Of a stretch of 27,209 bases of DNA, positions 1 through 5,600 are shown piece after piece. Origin of the DNA: an uncultured Collinsella sp. (GTDB taxonomy: Bacteria; Actinomycetota; Coriobacteriia; Coriobacteriales; Coriobacteriaceae); assembly GCA_934646965.1 (NCBI GenBank), contig CAKUEZ010000019.1, positions 1 to 27,209 on the forward strand, in the 5' to 3' direction. Position 1 is the first letter of the stretch. Every line of letters begins with the position of its first letter. A program made the translations under genes and the position numbers. Under the pieces are notes generated by a model. It saw only the letters and a program-made list of their open reading frames with translations, was not told the DNA's origin and did no database searches.

Positions 1-483
1 GTGGTCGATGCTCTTGAGGCGGTCGAGCTCAGAGATGATGACGGTCACGATGTCCTCGTGGCCGGCGGCCTTGATGGCGTCGCGGTCGAAGCTGATGAGC
101 GGCTGGCCGGCCTTGACCGTGTCGCCCATCTCAACAAAGCGAGCAAAGCCCTTGCCGTTCATTTGCACGGTGCCCAGGCCAACGTGGATAAACACGCGCA
201 GGCCGTCCTCGGTAATCATGCCGATGGAGTGGTTGGTGACGGTGGTGGCGCCGATGCGGCCGTTAGCGGGGGCGTAAATGGTGTCGGTAATGGGTTCGAT
301 GCCATAGCCCTGGCCGAGCATGCCCGAGGCGATGGTCTCGTCGGGAATCTCGTCCAGATTGACGAGCACGCCGTTGACGGGGGCGTAGATGACGCCTTCG
401 CGGGTGGCGAAGCTTGCTGCGGGCGGAACGGATGCCTCGCCCGTCGAGGTGAAGGTGGACTTAAGCGAATCGAGCAGACCCAT
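1..483 (-). CDS. crr: PTS glucose-type EIIA protein (C-terminal end cut by window edge)
   Basis: This is a cytoplasmic phosphocarrier of the sugar phosphotransferase system. It receives phosphate from HPr and passes it to an EIIB domain; in some bacteria it also has regulatory roles. The 161 visible residues read as the EIIA-Glc fold. His85 (TNHSIGMI) and His100 (RVFIHVGLGTVQMNGKGF) keep the 15-residue spacing of the two active-site histidines in E. coli EIIA-Glc (75 and 90), with His100 as the likely phosphorylated one. The ATG at 483 has a good GGAGG site 5 bases upstream. Family members are about 160-170 residues, so nearly the whole protein is present. It appears to be a stand-alone EIIA, but fusion to a further domain beyond base 1 cannot be excluded. 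A LacI-type palindrome sits in its promoter region. Confidence 0.9.
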   Translation of the reverse strand, partial: MGLLDSLKSTFTSTGEASVPPAASFATREGVIYAPVNGVLVNLDEIPDETIASGMLGQGYGIEPITDTIYAPANGRIGATTVTNHSIGMITEDGLRVFIHVGLGTVQMNGKGFARFVEMGDTVKAGQPLISFDRDAIKAAGHEDIVTVIISELDRLKSIDH

Positions 484-530
484 AGTTGCCTCCAACTTAA
501 ATAGGCGCATATCGCGCGCTTGGTTTGCCG

Positions 531-564
531 GAAACGTTTCATATGTGTTTCGCGGCTTGGTCAA
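531..564 (-). promoter_or_regulatory. Putative crr promoter with LacI-family operator
   Basis: GAAACGTTTC at 531-540 is a perfect palindrome with the central CG typical of LacI/GalR-family operators. On the minus strand a TTGACC (559-564) and a TATGAA (538-543), separated by 15 bases, could be the -35 and -10 boxes; the spacer is short, so this pairing is tentative. The palindrome overlaps the -10, as expected for repression. It does not fit the Firmicutes CcpA cre consensus exactly, because one base is missing between the half-sites. Confidence 0.4.
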
Positions 565-726
565 CGCCCCTATTCTACGCTGCTCAACGATACCTCTGAA
601 CTGGGATTATGTGATATATCAGTTGAAGGGAAACTTATTGCCGGAGTGTTTCTGTGCCGCGGGCCCAACTGGGGTACGCTAAGGTGCGAAAAATGAGTGC
701 GCATAATCTGCGCGAAGGGAGCACAT

Positions 727-1629
727 ATGATTGTCGAGAACCATGCGCTGTGGGGCGAGGAGCCGACCGAGGAATATCCGGCGACGTTTACCTATTTGGG
801 TGCCGAGCCGTTGCCCGATAAGCCCAATGGCCGCCGCCCGGCCGTGATCATCTGCGGCGGAGGCGGGTTTACGCACATCGCTCCGCATGAGCAGGATCCC
901 GTGGCGTTTGCATTTTTGGATCACGGCTACCAGGCTTTTGTGCTCAATTATGTGACGAGCGCCACGGGCGATGTGAGTTTTCCGCACCCGCAGGCTGATC
1001 TCGCCAAGATGGTCGCCACGGTTCGCGCCAACGCCGATGAATGGCATGTCGACCCCAAGCGCGTGTGCACCGTGGGCTTCTCGGCGGGCGGCATGATCTG
1101 CGCCTCGCTGGCAACGCAGTGGAAGACCGGTCCCTTTGCGGGCCTTGCCGGGGCGCGTCCGGAGGATATTCGCCCCGATGCGGTGGTGTTGGGCTATCCG
1201 CTGCTCGACCTTGCCTATGTGCGCAATATGCAGACGCGCGACCCGCGTATCGACCTGCGCGTTCCCAAGACGGGCGGCAAGACGGGGCGCGATCTGCTCA
1301 ACGACTATCTGTCGATGGTGACGGGCGGCGAGGCGACCGACGAACATCTGGCTGACATTTGTCCTACCACGCACGTCTCGCGTCAGATGCCCCCGACCTT
1401 TGTGTGGGGCGTTTCGGACGACAAGACGGCGCCGATTGCGCAGGTCTATCCGTTTGCGCAGCGCATGGCCGAGGAAGGCGTCGCCTGCGAGATGCACGTC
1501 TTTGACCAAGGCGGTCACGGCCTTTCGCTCGGCAACGCCAATACCGCGGTCGACAACGAGGACAAGCAGGCTTCCGTCCGTCCCTGGATTCGCCTGGCCT
1601 TTAGGTTCCTAGGCCGTCACGGCTTTTAG
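727..1629 (+). CDS. Alpha/beta-hydrolase, esterase/lipase type
   Basis: A 300-residue serine hydrolase of the alpha/beta fold, resembling acetyl esterases and acetylxylan-esterase-like proteins. The likely catalytic triad is visible: nucleophile Ser119 in GFSAGG, acid Asp231 or Asp232 in GVSDDKTAP, and His264 in QGGHGLS. The glycine-rich CGGGGFTH (residues 43-50) after the first core strand is the likely oxyanion-hole segment. There is no signal peptide, so it should act in the cytosol on a small acylated substrate, perhaps a deacetylated sugar or xylo-oligosaccharide; the substrate is inferred only. The ATG at 727 is chosen because GAAGGGAG lies 5 bases upstream; an in-frame GTG at 697 has no ribosome site. 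It stands alone, convergent with the downstream GntR gene. Confidence 0.85.
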   Translation: MIVENHALWGEEPTEEYPATFTYLGAEPLPDKPNGRRPAVIICGGGGFTHIAPHEQDPVAFAFLDHGYQAFVLNYVTSATGDVSFPHPQADLAKMVATVRANADEWHVDPKRVCTVGFSAGGMICASLATQWKTGPFAGLAGARPEDIRPDAVVLGYPLLDLAYVRNMQTRDPRIDLRVPKTGGKTGRDLLNDYLSMVTGGEATDEHLADICPTTHVSRQMPPTFVWGVSDDKTAPIAQVYPFAQRMAEEGVACEMHVFDQGGHGLSLGNANTAVDNEDKQASVRPWIRLAFRFLGRHGF

Positions 1630-1638
1630 GCTGCTCAG

Positions 1639-1737
1639 CACGAGGGTGGAAAATCTCCCGTTTTTGGCCTGCTATTCGACTAAAAGTGGGAGATTATCCA
1701 CTCTCGTGAGGCGAACGTCCGAAAATCCACTCTCGTC
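1639..1737. repeat. Imperfect inverted repeat between convergent genes, plus a third partial copy
   Basis: The left arm at 1639-1665 and right arm at 1682-1708 are reverse complements over 27 bases with four mismatches, around a 16-base loop. The core reads GTGGATAATCTCCC. A third partial copy, in the same orientation as the right arm (AATCCACTCTCG), lies at about 1725-1736. There is no U-tract next to the stem, so this is not a standard intrinsic terminator, although its position between two converging genes would suit bidirectional termination. Confidence 0.7.
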
Positions 1738-1743
1738 GCCTTC

Positions 1744-2394
1744 CTACCAAACGGTGAACTGGGCGTTCTCCGTATTCCAATGGACATCGCGAACATAGTC
1801 TCGTACGCCCGCCGCATCTCGTGCTTCGAACAGTTCAAGAATATGAGCATGCTCGTTGTTGGCTTTATTGAGCAGCTCGCACGCTGTCTCCTGGTCGACA
1901 GTCTCGTAATCGCGCTTGATAAAGCAGCGCTCGAGCTGCGAAATCATGTCGCGCAGACGGTCGTTGCCGCAGCGGTTGAAGTACGTAAGGTGAAAGTCTC
2001 GTTGAATATCGTCGTACTTACGGATGAGACCGCCTTGGATCGCAAGGTCCATGGAGCCGACGAGAAATTTCAGCTGCGTAATGTCGTCGTCGGTTAGGTT
2101 CGGGCAGGCGAGATATGCGGCCTGCCCGTCGAGCGGCCCCATAATCTCAAAGACTTCAACGGCGTTTTGCTGATCGAACCCACGCACGCGGAATCCGCGG
2201 CGGGGGAGATTGTCCAGATAGCCGTCGCTTGCCAGCTGGATGAGCGCTTCGCGGACCGGCGTGCGAGACACGCCCATGGCATCGCAGATCGCTTGCTCGC
2301 TCAAACGGTCGCCGGCGGACAACTCGCCGGCGTCAATACGGCTCGAAATGTAGTCGTATACGTGGTCCTTCAGGGGCCTTCTGAGGGTTTCCAT
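1744..2394 (-). CDS. GntR-family transcriptional regulator, FadR/FCD subfamily
   Basis: A 216-residue DNA-binding regulator. Residues 1-70 form the GntR winged helix-turn-helix, with the family signature GDRLSEQAICDAMGVSRTPVREAL at about 28-51. Residues about 75-210 are a helical FCD ligand-binding domain, with a histidine-rich C-terminal half (RDFHLTYF, NNEHAHILE, DVHWN) that in this family often binds a metal and a carboxylate effector. It is divergent from the dimethylarginine hydrolase/permease pair, and a GntR-type palindrome lies in the shared 254-bp gap. It is therefore inferred to control that locus, and probably itself, in response to an amino acid or methylarginine-related ligand. 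The ATG at 2394 gives the normal family length. Confidence 0.9.
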   Translation of the reverse strand: METLRRPLKDHVYDYISSRIDAGELSAGDRLSEQAICDAMGVSRTPVREALIQLASDGYLDNLPRRGFRVRGFDQQNAVEVFEIMGPLDGQAAYLACPNLTDDDITQLKFLVGSMDLAIQGGLIRKYDDIQRDFHLTYFNRCGNDRLRDMISQLERCFIKRDYETVDQETACELLNKANNEHAHILELFEARDAAGVRDYVRDVHWNTENAQFTVW

Positions 2395-2540
2395 GAGTTT
2401 ATATCCCTTAACTGTATATTTCCAAAATTAAATACGTTTCGCTTGAATAGCTCAGTTGAATTATAGAACGACCAGTTAAATCATGCTACTTTGCATCGAT
2501 AAGTGAGAATACGCTCACCGAAGAATACCTACCGTTAAGG

Positions 2541-2558
2541 ATTGTATACAATATACAA
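2541..2558. promoter_or_regulatory. GntR/FCD operator candidate in the divergent gap
   Basis: TTGTATA at 2542-2548 and TATACAA at 2552-2558 are exact inverted repeats, and ATTGTATACAAT (2541-2552) is itself a perfect palindrome of the kind bound by FCD-type GntR proteins. A further pair, ACCGTT (2531-2536) and AACGGT (2559-2564), flanks it asymmetrically. It lies about 90 bases upstream of the hydrolase start codon and about 150 from the regulator start, so it could serve both promoters. The target assignment is inferred from position. Confidence 0.55.
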
Positions 2559-2597
2559 AACGGTAAAGACACCCTAAGATAAAGCCATCGAAAGGAA

Positions 2598-2619
2598 AGC
2601 GGACGCAAGGAAGTCCGCT
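2598..2619 (+). other. 5' leader hairpin upstream of ddaH
   Basis: AGCGGAC (2598-2604) and GTCCGCT (2613-2619) form a perfect 7-bp stem with an 8-base loop, about 15 bases before the AAGGAGG ribosome site of the hydrolase gene. It could stabilise the mRNA 5' end or tune translation. No riboswitch class is recognised. Confidence 0.45.
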
Positions 2620-2648
2620 CTCTACTAGGAGATCCAAGGAGGATCATC

Positions 2649-3425
2649 ATGACCAAGTTCAGCCACGTCATCATCCGTCGTCCCGGCAAGTCCCTGAGCA
2701 ATGGCATCACGAGCGCCCCCGAGCTTGGCCAGCCCATCTATGAGCGCGCGATCGAGGAGCACTACGATTACGAGCACGCGCTCGAGCAGTGCGGCGTGGA
2801 CGTATCGGTGCTGCCAGCGCTCGAGCAGTATCCCGACAGCTGCTTTGTCGAGGACCCCGCCGTCATCACTCGCTGCGGCGCCATCATTACCAACCCCGGT
2901 GCCGACAGCCGCAACGGCGAGAAGGACGAGATTGAGCCGGTTGTCCGCCGCTTCTTTGACGACGAGCATGTCAAGCACATCGTCTCCCCGGGTACGCTCG
3001 ACGGCGGCGACGTCATGATGGTCGGCGATCATTTCTACGTCGGTCGCTCCGCTCGCACCAACGAAGAGGGCATCCGCCAGTTCTGCGAGATTCTGGAGGG
3101 CTGGGGCCTCGAGGGCTCCGAGGTACCGCTGGAGGAGGTCCTGCATCTCAAGACCGGCGTCAACTACATCGAGGACAACAACATGCTCGTCTCGGGTGAG
3201 TTCATCGATAAGCCCGACTTTGCCCAGTACAACAAGATCGTCGTGCCCGAGGACGAGGCTTATGGCGCCAACTGCATCTGGGTCAACGGTACGGTCATCG
3301 TTGCCGAGGGCTATCCGACCGTGCTCAAGGCTGTGCAGGATCTGGGCTACAAGACGCTCGTTGTCGACACCTCCGAGTATCGCAAGGTCGACGGTGGTCT
3401 CTCCTGCCTGTCGCTGCGTTTCTAA
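2649..3425 (+). CDS. ddaH: Dimethylarginine dimethylaminohydrolase (DDAH)
   Basis: A cytosolic amidinotransferase-superfamily enzyme that hydrolyses N-omega-methylated arginines to citrulline plus mono- or dimethylamine. The 258 residues carry the family hallmarks: PDSCFVEDPAV (62-72), PGTLDGGDVMMVG (114-126), VGRSARTN (131-138), HLKTG with His166, and a C-terminal EYRKVDGGLSCLSLRF with catalytic Cys253. Asp118 stands where the Pseudomonas enzyme has a glutamate, but human DDAH1 also has TLDGGD there, so activity is expected. AAGGAGG lies 7 bases before the ATG. It is followed by an antiporter-like permease and diverges from a GntR regulator. A related arginine-deiminase-type activity on another guanidine compound is the main alternative. 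Confidence 0.88.
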   Translation: MTKFSHVIIRRPGKSLSNGITSAPELGQPIYERAIEEHYDYEHALEQCGVDVSVLPALEQYPDSCFVEDPAVITRCGAIITNPGADSRNGEKDEIEPVVRRFFDDEHVKHIVSPGTLDGGDVMMVGDHFYVGRSARTNEEGIRQFCEILEGWGLEGSEVPLEEVLHLKTGVNYIEDNNMLVSGEFIDKPDFAQYNKIVVPEDEAYGANCIWVNGTVIVAEGYPTVLKAVQDLGYKTLVVDTSEYRKVDGGLSCLSLRF

Positions 3426-3460
3426 CGCGCTAGCTGTAATAGCCTGTTGATCGCTTGACC

Positions 3461-3497
3461 GATGGCCCGGCACCCGATTCGGGACGTCCGGGCCATC
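3461..3497 (+). terminator. Strong hairpin between ddaH and the permease gene
   Basis: GATGGCCCGG (3461-3470) pairs perfectly with CCGGGCCATC (3488-3497). A further CCCGA/TCGGG pairing inside the loop extends the structure. The following bases (TCTCGTTCG) are only weakly U-rich, so it may act as a partial terminator or a processing and stability element that lowers permease expression relative to the enzyme. Confidence 0.5.
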
Positions 3498-3534
3498 TCT
3501 CGTTCGATCACATGATGAAGGGGGTGCGCATACA

Positions 3535-4998
3535 ATGGCCTCTAAAGCTCAAAACGACGAGATTATCGACCCCAATGGCCTTGATCTCTTTCGACTGACC
3601 ATGATGGTCATCACCGCCAGTATTTGCGGCGGTATCTTCTCTCTTGCTGGCGATATGGCCGCAGGCGGAGCCAATACCGGCGCAGTTATCGTCTCGTGGG
3701 GAATTTGCTTTATCGGCGTCTTTGCGCTGATGATGGTGTTCAACGGTTTGTCCCAGGCTCGTCCCGACCTGACCGGCGGTATCTATGCATATGCTGCGGC
3801 TGGCTTTGGCGATTACATTGGTTTCAATTCTGCCTGGGGCTACTGGATCAGCGCATGCCTTTCTAACGTGAGCTTTGCGCTCTTGCTGTTTAGCGCGCTG
3901 GGCTATTTCTTCCCTGCGTTTGGTGCGGGCAACAATCTGCTTTCCATCATCTGCGCTAGCGTGTTTCTGTGGTTTCTTACCGCTCTGGTGCTTCGTGGCG
4001 TCAAGGAGGCCGCAGGCATTAACACGATCGTCACGCTGGCGAAACTGGTGCCGCTGGGACTCTTCGTGCTGGGCATTGTTCTCCTGGGTAAGTTCAACGT
4101 CGATATCTTTATGGACAACTTCTGGGGAGAGCCGGCTGGTCCTGGGTTTGGTGAGCAGGTTGTCTCGACCATGATCGCTCTGGTATGGGTCTTCACGGGC
4201 ATCGAGGGCGCTGTCGTCATTTCGGGCCGTGCAAAGTACGTGCGCGACGTCGGGCGCTCGACGGCACTTGGATTTGCAGCGGTGTTCGTCCTGTATCTGA
4301 TCATCTCGATGCTGTCGCTCGGCATTATGCCGCGCGAGGAGATGGCACAGCTCGCAACGCCCTCCATGGCGGGAATTCTTGAGTGCGCAATCGGTCCGGT
4401 TGGTGCCGCCATCGTTAACCTGGGCGTTATCCTTTCGCTGGTCGGCGCACTGCTGGGCTATGTCATCATTGCGTCTGAGACACCGTTCGAGGCGGCGCGC
4501 CAGGGATCCTTCCCTCTGGCGTTTGCCAAGACGAACAAGCACGATGCCCCGGTGGTAACGGTTCTCGTGAGCTCCGGCATCACGCAACTCTTCTTGATCG
4601 TGTCGTATGTGGCGGCGAGCACTTACCAGTTCTTCTATAGCTGCGCAGTCAATACGATCCTAGTTCCGTACGTGTGTTCGGCAGCCTATTACATGGTGAT
4701 CGGCTGGAAGAACGAGTATCTGGATGGTCCGCATGCGCCAAGCGTCGGCAAGGCGCGCTTCTTCGGCACGCTCGGCTTCATCTACACATTGTTCCTGGTG
4801 TGGTCGACGGGTCTCCAGGGCGTTATGATCACGACGATCCTTTTTGCTCCGGCCATTCCCGTTTATATGCTGGGCGAGCGAGGTCGCGGCAAGCCGGTGC
4901 TTCCGCACCTGCACGATAAACTGATCGCGGCAGTGGTCATTGTCGTGGCAATCATTTCGCTGTATCTGCACTTTGCCGGCATCGCGCCGATCGTCTAA
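3535..4998 (+). CDS. APC-family amino acid permease, arginine/ornithine-antiporter (ArcD)-like
   Basis: A 487-residue integral membrane protein with about 12 hydrophobic helices. The first, at about residues 20-42, contains the APC substrate-binding signature ICGGIFSLAGDMA. GGIYAYAAAGFGDYIGF (about 82-98) and WVFTGIEGAVVISGRAKYV (about 218-236) are typical of the basic amino acid/polyamine antiporter branch that includes ArcD. It follows ddaH by 109 bases and is probably in the same operon. The likely job is import of arginine or methylarginine in exchange for ornithine or citrulline; substrate specificity is inferred. A GAAGGGGG site lies about 11 bases upstream of the ATG. No ornithine transcarbamylase or carbamate kinase gene is visible nearby. 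Confidence 0.85.
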   Translation: MASKAQNDEIIDPNGLDLFRLTMMVITASICGGIFSLAGDMAAGGANTGAVIVSWGICFIGVFALMMVFNGLSQARPDLTGGIYAYAAAGFGDYIGFNSAWGYWISACLSNVSFALLLFSALGYFFPAFGAGNNLLSIICASVFLWFLTALVLRGVKEAAGINTIVTLAKLVPLGLFVLGIVLLGKFNVDIFMDNFWGEPAGPGFGEQVVSTMIALVWVFTGIEGAVVISGRAKYVRDVGRSTALGFAAVFVLYLIISMLSLGIMPREEMAQLATPSMAGILECAIGPVGAAIVNLGVILSLVGALLGYVIIASETPFEAARQGSFPLAFAKTNKHDAPVVTVLVSSGITQLFLIVSYVAASTYQFFYSCAVNTILVPYVCSAAYYMVIGWKNEYLDGPHAPSVGKARFFGTLGFIYTLFLVWSTGLQGVMITTILFAPAIPVYMLGERGRGKPVLPHLHDKLIAAVVIVVAIISLYLHFAGIAPIV

Positions 4999-5112
4999 GG
5001 CTATGGCAAGCTTCATTGCTTGGTAAGCCGGCAGGGCATCGCTTATCGGTGCTGCTCGGCATCCCATAACCGATGTGGGTCTCTGTAACGTGCCTTTGGG
5101 AGTGCCCGCCAA

Positions 5113-5152
5113 GCCCGCGCAGGTGACATTTTGTCGCCAGCGCGGGCATTTT
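5113..5152 (+). terminator. Intrinsic terminator downstream of the permease gene
   Basis: GCCCGCGC (5113-5120) pairs with GCGCGGGC (5140-5147), with additional GG/CC and GAC/GTC pairs inside, followed by ATTTT. The 110 bases between the permease stop and this stem show no gene. Confidence 0.7.
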
Positions 5153-5165
5153 CCCAGCCCTCATA

Positions 5166-5232
5166 AGTTGCGGTGAAATAGTTCTTGTTTTTGCTGGCTG
5201 AAGCCCCAAGCAGGAACTATTCCACCGCAACT
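5166..5232. repeat. Palindromic repeat family A, copy 1
   Basis: Arms at 5166-5187 and 5211-5232 (22 bases each, beginning AGTTGCGGTGAAATAG) are inverted repeats with two mismatches around a 23-base spacer. The same arms occur at 9849-9912. The sequence itself, not only the pairing, is conserved between copies, which fits a mobile or protein-recognised palindrome. Confidence 0.85.
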
Positions 5233-5250
5233 TTGTTTTTGATGCCCGGC

Positions 5251-5390
5251 CCGGAAACTGCGTCCCAGTTTGGGCGGCGATTCCGGGACGGACTTTCCGC
5301 TAGGGGCCTCAACCGGAAAGCGCGTCCCGTTCTGGCGCTCCAGAGTGGGACGCAGCTTCCGCAAGGGTGTCGTCTGGGAAACTACGGCCC
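5251..5390. repeat. Alternating inverted repeat cluster, family B, locus 1
   Basis: Five copies of a unit close to CCGGAAACTGCGTCCCA alternate in orientation: 5251-5267 (+), 5284-5299 (-), 5313-5329 (+), 5346-5362 (-) and 5375-5390 (+). Adjacent opposite units can pair into hairpins. The same unit, and a shared 15-base segment TTCCGCTAGGGGCCT, recur near 17092-17266. No coding frame is convincing here. Confidence 0.75.
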
Positions 5391-5403
5391 GGAATCTGCT
5401 CAC

Positions 5404-5472
5404 TTGGTGCAAGGTAGCCCGACCCCAATGCACCAAGTTGGTGCAAAGTAACCTGCCCCCCCCTTGCACCAA
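5404..5472. repeat. Two tandem hairpins built on TTGGTGCAA
   Basis: TTGGTGCA at 5404-5411 pairs with TGCACCAA at 5429-5436. Immediately after, TTGGTGCAA at 5438-5446 pairs with TTGCACCAA at 5464-5472. The two left arms continue with related sequence (GGTAGCC and AGTAACC), so this is a duplicated hairpin. It lies directly upstream of the feoB promoter region. Confidence 0.65.
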
Positions 5473-5480
5473 TCTGTTGA

Positions 5481-5510
5481 TTGAACATGGTTGTGCGTTC
5501 GCGCTATCAT
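5481..5510 (+). promoter_or_regulatory. Putative feoB promoter
   Basis: TTGAAC (5481-5486) and TATCAT (5505-5510) are separated by 18 bases, a plausible housekeeping promoter. The predicted start site falls just before or inside the tandem operator at 5525-5558. Confidence 0.45.
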
Positions 5511-5524
5511 GCATGGTTACAATT

Positions 5525-5558
5525 GGTTAGCCATGGCAAACGGTTAGCCAAGGCAAAC
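5525..5558. promoter_or_regulatory. Tandem 17-bp operator upstream of feoB
   Basis: GGTTAGCCATGGCAAAC (5525-5541) is followed without gap by GGTTAGCCAAGGCAAAC (5542-5558), differing at one base. Each copy contains an imperfect palindrome GTTAGCC-NN-GGCAAAC. Position over the start of a ferrous-iron uptake gene and resemblance to GGTTAG-type DtxR/IdeR half-sites suggest an iron-responsive DtxR-family repressor; the identity of the regulator is inferred. Confidence 0.6.
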
Positions 5559-5600
5559 ATGTATGCAACGCCCTGTGGGCGCCGGGGGAGGAACACGGAC

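Noticed and set aside
2625..3473. Minus-strand open frame opposite ddaH
   Set aside because: Shadow of a gene with intact catalytic motifs.
3508..4587. Minus-strand open frame opposite the permease gene
   Set aside because: The plus-strand frame has clear APC-family helices; the antisense product is charged and repetitive without motifs.
5251..5472. Possible CRISPR array upstream of feoB
   Set aside because: The repeated units alternate in orientation, differ in sequence and have short irregular spacers; no cas genes are present.
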